Below are positions 1-8,711 of a stretch of 64,000 bases of DNA, piece by piece; position 1 is the first letter of the stretch; every line of letters begins with the position of its first letter. Location: assembly GCA_020848745.1 (NCBI GenBank), contig JADLHM010000098.1:1-64000 (forward strand), given 5' to 3'. Source of the DNA: Deltaproteobacteria bacterium. Its GTDB lineage: Bacteria > Desulfobacterota > Binatia > UTPRO1. The notes under the pieces were generated by a model. That model ran no database searches. It was given only the letters and a program-made list of their open reading frames with translations, and had not been told where the DNA came from. The position numbers were made by a program, and so were the translations under genes.

Positions 1-520
1 CGACGATCGCCTGGCGGCACTCGGCGAGGTTGCCGCCGGTCGAGAGGTCCATCAGCGTGTCGGCGCCGAACTGCTGCGCCCAGTGCAGCTTCTCGACCTC
101 GGCGGCGGTGCCGCTCGCGACCGGCGACGCGCCGATGTTGGCGTTGATCTTGGTGGTGATCATGCGGCCGATGCCGGTCGGGTCGAGGCGCTTGGGCGCG
201 TACGATCCGCGCAGGACGGCGGGGTCGTCGATCAGCGCGCGCCGCTGCGCGACCGTCTGGTTGACCCAGTACGCGCCCCGCGGCTCGGCGCCGGGATGGC
301 CGACCGGTGCGGCGGCGGCGCCGGCGGGAGCCGCGATCGGGGCGCGTCCGCCGCTGCCGGCGAGGTGGCGGAAATTCGCGGGGATGACGAGCCGCCCGCG
401 CGCGACCTCGGCGCGCACGACCTCGGGGGTGACGCATTCGCGCGTCGCCACGCGTTCCATCTCCGGCGTGACGACGTTCGCGCGCGCTGCTTCCAGCTGG
501 GTTCGTGTCTTCGTGGTCAT
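1..520 (-). CDS. thiC: Phosphomethylpyrimidine synthase ThiC, N-terminal part (cut by window edge)
   Basis: ThiC is the radical-SAM enzyme that rearranges aminoimidazole ribotide into the hydroxymethylpyrimidine phosphate of thiamine. The first ~173 residues are visible, read leftwards from ATG at 520; the catalytic barrel and the C-terminal Cys motif lie outside. Recognisable family stretches are TQLEAARA near the start, VNQTVAQRRALIDDPAVLRG, the NANIGASPVASG segment and GADTLMDLSTGG, all typical of the ThiC N-terminal half. The gene sits directly behind a TPP riboswitch (526-617), which both confirms the identity and indicates repression by thiamine pyrophosphate. The ribosome site GGAGGGAAG lies just upstream of the start. 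Confidence 0.93.
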   Translation of the reverse strand, partial: MTTKTRTQLEAARANVVTPEMERVATRECVTPEVVRAEVARGRLVIPANFRHLAGSGGRAPIAAPAGAAAAPVGHPGAEPRGAYWVNQTVAQRRALIDDPAVLRGSYAPKRLDPTGIGRMITTKINANIGASPVASGTAAEVEKLHWAQQFGADTLMDLSTGGNLAECRQAIV

Positions 521-525
521 GGCGC

Positions 526-617
526 TTCCCTCCGCCGGTACGAACCGGGTCAGGTTCGAGGGGTCGGCAGCCCCGCGCTACCCTCTCAGCCGCATGGCCC
601 GATCGCGGCTCCCCCAG
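526..617 (-). promoter_or_regulatory. TPP riboswitch (THI box) upstream of thiC
   Basis: On the minus strand the stretch reads with the conserved THI-box blocks in order: GGGGGAGCC, then GCTGAGAGGG, then GACCC, then GAACCTGA followed by CCGGTTCGTACCGGCG and the GGAGGGAA ribosome site. These are the P1/P2/P4/P5 conserved elements that bind thiamine pyrophosphate. The element ends only a few bases before the thiC start, so ligand binding probably hides the ribosome site or stops elongation. Confidence 0.95.
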
Positions 618-719
618 CGTTCGAGTCACCATGCGCAGCGCGCGCCGCGACAGTCAAGTTGAACGGTTCGGGGGATGCTTCGCTTGGAATCGACGGGCTC
701 GCTGGTAGCATGCGCATCC

Positions 720-1913
720 GTGGCCGGCCGCGTTCTCGAAGGCATCCGGGTGCTCGACCTCACGCGCGTGGTCGCGGGGCCGTTCGCGACCGCCATCCTC
801 GCCGACCTCGGTGCGGACGTGATCAAGATCGAACGCCCGCGGACCGGCGATGACTATCGTCACGGCCCTTCTCGGGAGGGGCACACGTCGCTCGCCTTCG
901 AGAACACCAACCGCGGCAAGCGTTCGGTCACGCTCGACGTCGGGACGCCGGCGGGGCGCGACGTCTTCCTGCGCCTGGTCGAGCGGGCGGACGTGGTCGT
1001 CGACAACTTCCGCGCCGGGTGGATGGCGGCGCACGGCCTCGGTCCCGACGTGCTGCGGGCGCGCAACCCCCGTCTCGTGGTCGCGGCGCTCTCGGGCTTC
1101 GGAGCGACGGGGCCGCGCGCCGGGCAGGCGTCGTACGACATCGTGGCGCAGGCGAGCGGCGGCCTCATGGCCATGACCGGCTTTCCCGACGGGCCTCCGG
1201 TCCGCGGCGGCGGAGCGCTCGCGGACTTCGTGGGCGGGCTCTATCTCGCGCTCGGCGTCGTCGCGGGCGTGTGCGACCGCGACCGCACGGGCAGCGGGCG
1301 CACGCTCGACCTCTCGAACCAGGATGCCGTGTTCGCGATCACCGATTCGTGGGCCACGATCGCCGCCGGGCTCGGTATGCGCGCCGAGCGCGTCGGCAAC
1401 CAACACTCCTTCAGCGCGCCCTACGACGCGCTCGAAGCGCGTGACGGCTGGATCGCGGTCGGCACGGCGAGCAACAAGCTCTTCCGGAGGCTCTGCGCCG
1501 CGATCGGACGTCCGGAGCTCGCGCGCGACGAGCGCTACAAGCACCACCGCGCCCGGGCGCGGCACCGGCGCGAGGTGAACGCGCTCGTGGGCGCGTGGGT
1601 ACGCGAGCGGACCTGCGACGAGGTGCTGCGGGCGCTCGGACCCGACGGCGCCGACGTGCCGTGCGCCAAGGTCGCGCGCCCCGACGAGCTCATCGACGAC
1701 CCGCAACTCCACGCACGCGGCATGATCGAGCGTCATCCGCATTCCGCGCTCGGCGAGATCGTGCTGCACGGCAATCCGTTGCGGTTCTCCGGGGCGGCGC
1801 CGCGGGCGCGCGCGCTCGCGCCGGCGCTCGGTGAGCACAATCGGGAGGTCTTCGCCGAGGTCGGCCTCGATGCGGCCGACCTCGAGCGCCTGGCGGCGGA
1901 CGGCGTCGTCTGA
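720..1913 (+). CDS. CaiB/BaiF family (class III) CoA transferase
   Basis: Class III CoA transferases move CoA between carboxylic acids through an aspartyl-CoA intermediate. The protein has the family opening (LEGIRVLDLTRVVAGP, LADLGADVIKIE), the NRGKRSVTLD block, the catalytic Asp in SYDIVAQA (Asp at about residue 140 from GTG 720) and the late NPLRFSG motif. GTG 720 gives the N-terminus usual for the family; an in-frame ATG at 675 would add 15 poorly conserved residues. About 397 residues, a normal length. The substrate cannot be read from sequence. It stands alone, convergent with the next gene. Confidence 0.88.
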   Translation: MAGRVLEGIRVLDLTRVVAGPFATAILADLGADVIKIERPRTGDDYRHGPSREGHTSLAFENTNRGKRSVTLDVGTPAGRDVFLRLVERADVVVDNFRAGWMAAHGLGPDVLRARNPRLVVAALSGFGATGPRAGQASYDIVAQASGGLMAMTGFPDGPPVRGGGALADFVGGLYLALGVVAGVCDRDRTGSGRTLDLSNQDAVFAITDSWATIAAGLGMRAERVGNQHSFSAPYDALEARDGWIAVGTASNKLFRRLCAAIGRPELARDERYKHHRARARHRREVNALVGAWVRERTCDEVLRALGPDGADVPCAKVARPDELIDDPQLHARGMIERHPHSALGEIVLHGNPLRFSGAAPRARALAPALGEHNREVFAEVGLDAADLERLAADGVV

Positions 1914-1927
1914 CCGCGGCGGGCGGG

Positions 1928-1962
1928 GCGCGCGCGCCGACCGGGGCGAGCACGCGCGCGCG
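1928..1962. terminator. GC hairpin between convergent genes
   Basis: Alternating GC arms around 1928-1937 and 1953-1962 can pair across a ~15 nt loop between the convergent CoA transferase and glycosyltransferase genes. There is no T-run, so its role as a terminator is only suggested by position. Confidence 0.3.
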
Positions 1963-1968
1963 GGTCCG

Positions 1969-4017
1969 TCACGAGGCGCCGCGCTTGCGGTAGATCGTGA
2001 ACAGGCGGCCGTTGGAGAGGCGGGTCGCTTCCCACTCGCCGCGGTCGCGAAACGCCGAGGGCTCGACCGCGCTGACGACGATGCAGGGCTCGAGACCCTC
2101 GGGCGCGAGGCGCGCCGTCTCGTTGGTGACGCCGACGCTCTGGATCCGATACGCACCCGCCCCGGCGGTCTCGCCGAGCAGCCGCCAGAAGGGATACTCC
2201 CAGTCGTCGCGGTCGAGCTCGAGGCCGACGTTCGTGCACCCGGAGGCGCGTACCGCGTCGACGGCGGCGAGATAGGCGGCGGAGACACCGCGGTTGCTAC
2301 GGAACAACACCTCGGTGTTCGAGGCGCCGAGCACGCTCCGGGCGTGCGCCGTGTGGCGCTCGACGGCCTCCTGCGCGCGCTCGCCGCCGAGCGCGGCGAG
2401 CGCGGTCTGCGCCGCCGGCATGCGCGCGACCGCGTCCATGCCGATGAGCGGCCGATGGACGGCGAGCGTGAGCGCCGGCAGCGCGCCGAGCACCCAGCTC
2501 GCGATCACCAGGCTCGCGGCGCGCGTGGTGGTCCGTCCCATGGCCAGCCCGAAGGGAACGCAGAGCGCGGCGAACAGCGGGAGGTCGAAGCGCGAGGTCC
2601 ATGCCTGCCACTTGAAGGGCAGGCTGAACAACGCCCAGCCGGCGACGCCGAGCACGGCGATCGCGAGCGCCGTCGCGGCGCGCGGACTCCAGCCTCCGGG
2701 CCGTATCAAGGCCGCGAGCAGCAGCACGATCGCGGTCAGGAAGTGCGCCGGGTTGCCGACCGAGTTTTCGCTCGGGATGAGGGGCCGGAACCACTGCGCC
2801 GCGACCTGCGTGAAGGAGAGGTCGTGGAGATGCGTCGTGCGCGGGTCGTCGGGGTCGATGCCGAGCCAGCGGTGGACGTGGATCAGCCCCTCGGCGTATC
2901 CCGGCAACGGCACGTGGACCGCGGTCGCCCGCGCCAGGTTCGAGAGCCACGAGCGGGGTCCGAGGAACTCGTTCTGCATCCGCGCCACCTCGTTCCCGCC
3001 GCCCCACGGCGCGCCGAAGGTCTCCTCGTTGCGGAACGCGTGCGGCGCCTGGAGGGCGAGCGGGATCGCGACGAGCGCGATCGCGGCCGCGGCGGCGGAC
3101 CGCAGCCGCGAGCCGGCGGCGCGGGCGCGGACGTGGCGGGCGAGGAGCGCGAGGACGAAGGGGATCGCATAGAGCGCGAAGCTCGGCTTCGTGAGCAGGC
3201 CGAGTCCCACGGTGGCCCCCGCCCAGAGGGGCGTGCGGCGGGTCTCGGGGCCGACGATCAACGCCAGCAGCGCGAGCAGCCAGTACGCGGTCAGCAGGTC
3301 GGCCTGCGCCGTGGCCGCCTGCGCGATCGCCATCGGCAGCGTCAGGAACGCGAGGGCGGCGGCGAGCTCCGCGGTCGGGCCGCCGTGGAGGCGGCGGACC
3401 ACCAGGGAAGCGATCGCCGCGCCCCCGACGTAGGCGACCCACTGGACGAGGTTCGCCCACGCATCGCTTGCGGCCAGCACCTGCAGCGTCGCGATCGCGT
3501 AGGCGTTCAGCGGCGGCATGAAGAGCTGTTGGGTGCGTGCGGTCGGGTAGTGGTGGAGCGAGCCGTTCGCGAGCCAGTGGGCGACGCGCGGCATGTGGTA
3601 CGTCATCGCGTCCCAGTTGTTCGGCGGGGTCGCCATGGCGGTCACGGCGGTGAGGGCGACGAACACGGCGACGAGCGCGAGCAGGACACGACGCTGCGTC
3701 GCGGCCGCGTAGTCGCGCGCCGCGGCGGCCGGCCAGCGCGCCGCGTCCGGGCGGACCGTCCTGCCGGGCGCGCGCGCGGCGACGATCGTCGCGCTCAGCG
3801 CGACGCCGGCCCAGAACGCGGCGACGGGAGCGGTCGCGAGCCGCGTCGCGGCGCTCGTGAGCTCGACGCCGACCACGAGCAGCACGCCGAGCAGGATCGA
3901 CGCCTCGAGGAGCGCCGATCGCAACGGGGCGTCGTCGTCGCGCCGAACGCGCGCGACGGCGGCCGTGACGGCGACGGCGGTGAGCGCCAGCGAGGCGAGT
4001 CCGAGGATCTCCCGCAT
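1969..4017 (-). CDS. Polytopic membrane glycosyltransferase (GT-C / GT39-like)
   Basis: 682 residues with an N-terminal membrane segment and roughly ten further hydrophobic helices, followed by a soluble C-terminal tail of ~130 residues. The loop after the second group of helices carries PNNWDAMTYHMPRV, the acidic motif expected in the first large periplasmic loop of GT-C enzymes that use polyprenyl-phosphate sugars (PMT/ArnT type). It lies 9 bp downstream of rmuC on the same strand and is probably cotranscribed. The sugar and acceptor are not deducible. Confidence 0.62.
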   Translation of the reverse strand: MREILGLASLALTAVAVTAAVARVRRDDDAPLRSALLEASILLGVLLVVGVELTSAATRLATAPVAAFWAGVALSATIVAARAPGRTVRPDAARWPAAAARDYAAATQRRVLLALVAVFVALTAVTAMATPPNNWDAMTYHMPRVAHWLANGSLHHYPTARTQQLFMPPLNAYAIATLQVLAASDAWANLVQWVAYVGGAAIASLVVRRLHGGPTAELAAALAFLTLPMAIAQAATAQADLLTAYWLLALLALIVGPETRRTPLWAGATVGLGLLTKPSFALYAIPFVLALLARHVRARAAGSRLRSAAAAAIALVAIPLALQAPHAFRNEETFGAPWGGGNEVARMQNEFLGPRSWLSNLARATAVHVPLPGYAEGLIHVHRWLGIDPDDPRTTHLHDLSFTQVAAQWFRPLIPSENSVGNPAHFLTAIVLLLAALIRPGGWSPRAATALAIAVLGVAGWALFSLPFKWQAWTSRFDLPLFAALCVPFGLAMGRTTTRAASLVIASWVLGALPALTLAVHRPLIGMDAVARMPAAQTALAALGGERAQEAVERHTAHARSVLGASNTEVLFRSNRGVSAAYLAAVDAVRASGCTNVGLELDRDDWEYPFWRLLGETAGAGAYRIQSVGVTNETARLAPEGLEPCIVVSAVEPSAFRDRGEWEATRLSNGRLFTIYRKRGAS

Positions 4018-4026
4018 CGCGGAGCC

Positions 4027-5463
4027 TCAGTGCTTCGGCGACGACACCGTGGGCTCGGCGACCGCGAACGTCTCGGTCGCGAGGTCGGTCGCGGCGTCCG
4101 GCGCCTGCAGCCGGCGCGTCCGCCGGCCGACCGGCTCCAGGTCGGGAAGCTCGCCGCACGTCGAGGTGCCGAGCTCGCGGAACCGGCGTGCCGGCGGAAG
4201 GACGCGGGTCTCGAGGGAGCCGACGGCGGCGTTGTAGGCGTCGGTCGCGCCGTCGAGGGCCCGGCGCAGGCTTTCGAAGTGGCCGGCGAACACCCGCAGG
4301 CGGTCGTAGAGGGTCTGGCCGAGCTCCCAGATCTGCAGGGCTCCGTCGGCGATGCGCTGCTGCTGCCAGCCATGAGCGACGGCGTACAGGAGCGCGATCA
4401 GGTTCGTCGGGCTCGCCAAGACGACCCGTCGGGCGGCCGCGTGCTCGAAGAGCGACGGGTCGTGCTCTACGGCCGCGTTGAAGAACGGCTCGCCGGGCAG
4501 GAACATGACGACGAAATCGGGCGCGGTCGCGAGCTGCGACCAGTAGGCCTTGGCGCCGAGCTTGGTGACGTGGTCGCGCACCTGCCGCGCGTGGTCCTTC
4601 AGGCGGGCGTCGCGCCGGGCATCGTCGGTGGCTTCGACGGCATCGAGGTAGGCGTCGAGCGGAGCCTTCGCATCGACGACGACGTGGCGGCCGCCCGGCA
4701 GGTGCACGATCAGGTCGGGACGCGCCCGGCCGTCCTCGGAGACGAGCGTGGCCTGTTCCTGGAAGTCGCAGTGCGGGAGCATCCCGGAGAGCTCGACGAC
4801 GCGGCGTAGTTGCAGCTCGCCCCAGCGGCCGCGGGTGGTCGGGGCGCGCAGCGCCTTCACGAGGTTCAGCGTCTCGCCGTGCAGCTGGCGTTGGGTGTCG
4901 CCGAGCGAACGCACCTGCTCGGTGAGCGTGTGGTAGGCGCCCTGGCGCTCCTTCTCGACGGCCTTCAGCTGCTGATCGACCTGGTGCAGCGATTCCCGGA
5001 TCGGGCGCACGAGCTCGTCGACGGCGATGCGCCGGCTCTCGAGCTCGCCGGTCGCCGCCTGCTGCAGCTCGCCGAGCGTCGCGCGCGCGAGCGTCACGAA
5101 CGATTCGTTGTTGTGCCGGAGCGCCTCGGCCGAGAGCGACTGGAACGCCTCGCGGAGGCTCGCCTCCGCCTGGGCGAGAAGCGCGACCTTCCCGGCGCTC
5201 GCCGTGCGCTCGTTGGCGAGGTCGGCGGCGAGCCGCGCTTCCCGGGCGTGCGCGGCGGTGAGATCCTCTGCGCTGCGCGTCAGCTGGGACTCGAGCCGTT
5301 CGACGCGGGCGGAACGCTCCGCGAGCACCGCGTCGAGCCCGGTGCCGCGGGCGACCTCGGCACGCAGCTCGCGGGCGGCGCGCAGTCGGGCCCCGAGCCA
5401 CCCCGCGACGGCGCCCACGACCACCCCGGCGACCACTCCCAGCAGCGCGTGCTCCATCGGCAT
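4027..5463 (-). CDS. rmuC: DNA recombination protein RmuC
   Basis: RmuC family proteins limit recombination at inverted repeats and contain a nuclease-like fold. From ATG 5463 the protein has ~478 residues: a membrane-anchor helix in the first 25 residues, a long coiled coil to about residue 200, then the RmuC domain with GRWGELQLRRVVELSGM (about 212-228), VVDAKAPLDAYL and FLPGEPFFNAAV. A further in-frame ATG lies at 5457; the open frame extends to 5505 but the extra residues are not family-like. The C-terminal ~60 residues are low complexity. Confidence 0.93.
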   Translation of the reverse strand: MPMEHALLGVVAGVVVGAVAGWLGARLRAARELRAEVARGTGLDAVLAERSARVERLESQLTRSAEDLTAAHAREARLAADLANERTASAGKVALLAQAEASLREAFQSLSAEALRHNNESFVTLARATLGELQQAATGELESRRIAVDELVRPIRESLHQVDQQLKAVEKERQGAYHTLTEQVRSLGDTQRQLHGETLNLVKALRAPTTRGRWGELQLRRVVELSGMLPHCDFQEQATLVSEDGRARPDLIVHLPGGRHVVVDAKAPLDAYLDAVEATDDARRDARLKDHARQVRDHVTKLGAKAYWSQLATAPDFVVMFLPGEPFFNAAVEHDPSLFEHAAARRVVLASPTNLIALLYAVAHGWQQQRIADGALQIWELGQTLYDRLRVFAGHFESLRRALDGATDAYNAAVGSLETRVLPPARRFRELGTSTCGELPDLEPVGRRTRRLQAPDAATDLATETFAVAEPTVSSPKH

Positions 5464-5611
5464 TGGTTCGCGAGCACTATCGTCTCGCTCCGCGCGAAAG
5501 GTCAACCGCGCTCGTCAACCGTTGGCGCGCCGAGACCTCGCGGGTTCGCCCCTTCCATGGGCGCGCGAGGAGAGATAGCAGGCACCCCCGGACCCGCGCG
5601 AGGAGGCGACC

Positions 5612-6544
5612 ATGAAGATCGGCATCGGCATCGGTGAGCTCGGCGGCGCCCCCGCCGACGTGGACGGCATGATCGCGCAGGCCAGGCGGGCCGAGGCCGA
5701 CGGCTTCGCGAGCGCGTGGCTCGCGCACATCTTCGGCTTCGACGCGATCATGATGAGCGCGCTCTGCGCCCGCGAGACGAGCCGCATCGAGATCGGGACC
5801 GCGGTCGTACCAACCTTCCCGCGCCATCCGACCGCCATGGCGCAACAGGCGATGACGGCGCAGGCGATCGCCCGCGGCCGCTTCACGCTCGGCATCGGCC
5901 TTTCGCATCAGGTCTTGATCGAGACGATGCTCGGCCTCTCCTTCGCGAAGCCCTACAGCCACATGAAGGAGTACCTCGAGGTCCTCGTCCCCCTCATGCG
6001 GACCGGGACCGCGATGCACCAGGGCGGCGAGTATCGGGTGGCGGCGAGCTTGAACGTCCCGGGCGGCCAGCCCTGCCAGATCCTGGTGGCGGCGCTGGCG
6101 CCGAAGATGCTGGCCCTCACCGGCACCGTGGCGGACGGCACGATCACCTGGATGACGGGTCCGAAGACGATCCGCGATCATACGGTGCCGCGGCTCGACG
6201 AGGCGGCCGCGGCGGTCGGCCGACCGAAGCCGCGCGTCGTGGTCGGGCTCCCCGTCGCGATCACCAAGGATCCGGCCGCGGCACGGCGGGCGGCCGCGCG
6301 GCAATTCGCGATCTACGGAACCCTCCCTTCGTACCGCGCGATGCTCGATCGCGAAGGCGCGCAGGGCCCCGGCGACGTCGTCATCGCCGGAGACGAGTCG
6401 GCCGTCGGGGCCGAGCTCGCGCGGCTCGCCGCCGCCGGCGCGACCGACCTCTTCTGGGCGCCGTGTCGGGTCGAGGGCGACGACGACGCGATCGCGCGTA
6501 CGCGGGAGTTCCTGGCGAAGCTCGGGCGCACTTCAGCCGTCTGA
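5612..6544 (+). CDS. LLM class (F420-type) oxidoreductase
   Basis: A 310-residue luciferase-like TIM-barrel oxidoreductase. It opens with MKIGIGIGELGG and has family blocks such as RIEIGTAVVPTFPRHP and RFTLGIGLSHQ, followed by LVAALAPKMLALTG, which resemble the F420-dependent subgroup (TIGR03564-like). A good ribosome site (GAGGAGG) stands 6-7 nt before the ATG. It converges on a TetR gene. Such enzymes reduce or oxidise alcohols, ketones or lipids with F420; the substrate here is unknown. FMN use cannot be excluded. Confidence 0.85.
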   Translation: MKIGIGIGELGGAPADVDGMIAQARRAEADGFASAWLAHIFGFDAIMMSALCARETSRIEIGTAVVPTFPRHPTAMAQQAMTAQAIARGRFTLGIGLSHQVLIETMLGLSFAKPYSHMKEYLEVLVPLMRTGTAMHQGGEYRVAASLNVPGGQPCQILVAALAPKMLALTGTVADGTITWMTGPKTIRDHTVPRLDEAAAAVGRPKPRVVVGLPVAITKDPAAARRAAARQFAIYGTLPSYRAMLDREGAQGPGDVVIAGDESAVGAELARLAAAGATDLFWAPCRVEGDDDAIARTREFLAKLGRTSAV

Positions 6545-6551
6545 AGCCGCA

Positions 6552-7187
6552 TCAGCCGGCGTCGGAGGCGAGGGCGCACGCGAGTTCGCGGAGCTCGCGT
6601 TCGAGGAAGGGCAGCGGCAGCTCGCGGCTCGCTCCCCGGCTCCGGAAGAGGGTGAGGCCTTCGAGCGTCGCGATCAAGAGGGCGGCGCGCCGCTCGGCCC
6701 GCGGCCGCCCGAGCGCGGGGTTGGCGCCGAGGAGCGCGTCGACGAGCCGCCGCCAGTAGGTTCGGTAGAAGGCGTGCATCGCGTCGGCGATCGCGCCGTC
6801 GCGCGCCGCGAGGGCCCAGAGCTCCCAGAAGAAGCGCGCCCGGTCACCTTCGCGCTGGTCGCGGAGGACCGCGTCGAGGAAGAGATCGACGCGTCCCTCG
6901 GCGTCCGGCGCCGTCGCGGCTTCCCGTTCGAAGGCGAGGCTCGCGCGCTCGAGATAGCGCTCGAGGAGCCCGCGCACGACGTCCTGCTTGGTCGGGTAGT
7001 AGTACTGGAGGTGCCCGGGACGGATGCCGGCCCGTGCGGCGATCTTGCGGGTCGAGAGGTGCGCGTAGCCGTCGTCGATCAGGAGGGTCGTCGCCGCATC
7101 GAGGATCGCCTCCATGCGGATGCGTCCCTTCGGGAGGACGGCGGTGCCGGGGCGGTGTCGCGGCGGCTTCTCGTTGGTTCCGGTCAT
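6552..7187 (-). CDS. TetR/AcrR family transcriptional regulator
   Basis: 211 residues. A classical TetR DNA-binding domain occupies about residues 22-70 (ILDAATTLLIDDGYAHLSTRKIAARAGI then LQYYYPTKQDVV). The rest is the helical ligand-binding domain. It is divergent from the acyl-CoA dehydrogenase pair, with a 345 bp spacer holding a perfect palindrome, so control of the pair is a reasonable guess. Confidence 0.9.
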   Translation of the reverse strand: MTGTNEKPPRHRPGTAVLPKGRIRMEAILDAATTLLIDDGYAHLSTRKIAARAGIRPGHLQYYYPTKQDVVRGLLERYLERASLAFEREAATAPDAEGRVDLFLDAVLRDQREGDRARFFWELWALAARDGAIADAMHAFYRTYWRRLVDALLGANPALGRPRAERRAALLIATLEGLTLFRSRGASRELPLPFLERELRELACALASDAG

Positions 7188-7532
7188 GGATCGCGCCGTC
7201 GCGGTTCGGCGCCAAACCGACGCAGCGGGTCGAGATTACGCCGGAGGTACGCGTCGAGCCCGCCGTACCCGTCGTAGGGCCGGCTACCGGCTACCATGAT
7301 CGGTCGATCGACCACATTCGATAGGTCGGACGCCCAATTCATCGGTTCGTCACTAGAGGGGCAAATGATCACTGTCAATCCCGAGGCGAGCCGTGATCGA
7401 GGCCTTCGAGCATCCGCTTTCCCGCGACGCGCGATTGATTCGGCTGGGAGCGTTGCGTACACCGCGCCCTGCGTCCGCTCGCCCCGTCTCGTTCCCGCAT
7501 TCGACCCGAAAAGCCCGACCAAGGAGCCGCTC
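7188..7532. promoter_or_regulatory. Divergent control region between tetR-type gene and acyl-CoA dehydrogenase pair
   Basis: 345 bp without a convincing gene. It contains the perfect 12-bp palindrome GGTCGATCGACC at 7302-7313, a candidate operator for the TetR protein. On the minus strand a 52-codon open frame (ATG 7342) ends in an ATGA overlap with the tetR start; it has no clear ribosome site and is not annotated as a gene. The + strand frame of the dehydrogenase also stays open far upstream but the family match begins only at 7533. Confidence 0.4.
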
Positions 7533-8711
7533 ATGGACCTGCACCTGGCGCCGACACACCTCGAGTTCCGCGACCAACTGCGCGCGTGGCTCGCCGACAA
7601 CATGCGGCGCCCCTGGCGCGAGGAGTTGCGCGACCCCGCCACGACCGAAGATGGTCTCATGGAGTTCCGGCGCGCCTGGCAGAAGAAGCTCTACGAAGCC
7701 GGCTATCTCGGGATGGACTGGCCGCGCGAGTGGGGAGGGCGCGGCGCCGGCGAGGTCGAGAAGTCCATCTTCGAGGAGGAGATGGCGCGCGCGGGCGCGC
7801 CGCCCATCCTCAATACGCTCGGGATCGGGTTGCTCGGTCCGGCGCTCATCCACCACGGCAGCGAGGAGCAGCGCCGCCGCTTCATTCCGCCGATGCTCTC
7901 CGGCGACGAGATCTGGTGTCAGGGCTTCAGCGAGCCCGGATCCGGCAGCGATCTCGCCTCGCTGCGCACGAGCGCGCGGCTCGACGGGGACCACTTCGTC
8001 CTGAACGGCCAGAAGATCTGGACGACCTTCGGTCCGTGGGCCGACTGGATCTTCGTGCTCGCCCGTACCGACTCGAAGGACCGCTACGGCGGCATCTCGT
8101 TCATCCTCTGCAAGCTCGACACGCCGGGTGTGACGGTGCGGCCGCTGCGGCAGATCACCGGCGAGAGCGAGTTCGGCGAGGTCTTCTTCGAGGATGCGCG
8201 CGTGCCGCGCGCACAGCTCGTCGGGCAGATCGGCGAGGGGTGGCGGATCGCCATGACGGTGCTCGCGTACGAGCGCGGCGCCATGTCGCTGGCGGCGTCG
8301 GTGCGCTACGGCCGCGACCTCGATTGTCTCGCGGCGGCCTGCAAGGAGTACGGCCGCACCGACGCCGCGGTGCGTGAGAAGCTCGCGCGGCTCCTCGTCG
8401 AGAACGAGGTGATGCGCGCGAACGGCATCCGCACGCTCGCGTCCTTCGCCGAGGGCAAGACGCCGGGGCCCGAGTCGTCGATCGAGAAGATCTACTGGAG
8501 CGAGTTCGACAAGCGCTTCCGCGACGCCGCGCTCGATATCCTGGGCCCGGGCGGACAGCTGCTGCGCACGAGCCCCGACGCGCGGCCCGACGTCGACTGG
8601 GCGCGCGAGTTCCTCTGGTCTCGCGCGGGGACGATCTACTCCGGCTCCTCGGAGATCCAACGCAACATCATCGCCAAGCGGGTGCTGAACCTGCCGCAGG
8701 ACGCACGATGA
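7533..8711 (+). CDS. Acyl-CoA dehydrogenase, subunit 1 of a pair
   Basis: 392 residues with N-terminal helical, middle beta (GFSEPGSGSDLASLRTSA, the FAD/acyl contact motif) and C-terminal helical domains, ending with the conserved TIYSGSSEIQRNIIAKR. The ATG at 7533 was chosen because family similarity starts there and GGAG lies 6-9 nt upstream. The stop overlaps the ATG of the second dehydrogenase (ATGA), so the two are translationally coupled. The arrangement and the subtype (no canonical RTRQAFG block in this copy) match heterotetrameric FadE26/27-type dehydrogenases of steroid side chains. Confidence 0.88.
   Translation: MDLHLAPTHLEFRDQLRAWLADNMRRPWREELRDPATTEDGLMEFRRAWQKKLYEAGYLGMDWPREWGGRGAGEVEKSIFEEEMARAGAPPILNTLGIGLLGPALIHHGSEEQRRRFIPPMLSGDEIWCQGFSEPGSGSDLASLRTSARLDGDHFVLNGQKIWTTFGPWADWIFVLARTDSKDRYGGISFILCKLDTPGVTVRPLRQITGESEFGEVFFEDARVPRAQLVGQIGEGWRIAMTVLAYERGAMSLAASVRYGRDLDCLAAACKEYGRTDAAVREKLARLLVENEVMRANGIRTLASFAEGKTPGPESSIEKIYWSEFDKRFRDAALDILGPGGQLLRTSPDARPDVDWAREFLWSRAGTIYSGSSEIQRNIIAKRVLNLPQDAR

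Noticed and set aside
1831-5401. Very long open frames antisense or out of frame across the glycosyltransferase and rmuC genes
   Set aside because: High GC keeps wrong frames open; these translations are Arg/Ala/Pro-rich and have no family-like sequence, whereas the opposite frame does.
7296-7532. N-terminal extension of the first acyl-CoA dehydrogenase
   Set aside because: The frame stays open but the added 79 residues have no similarity to the family and the ribosome site fits ATG 7533.
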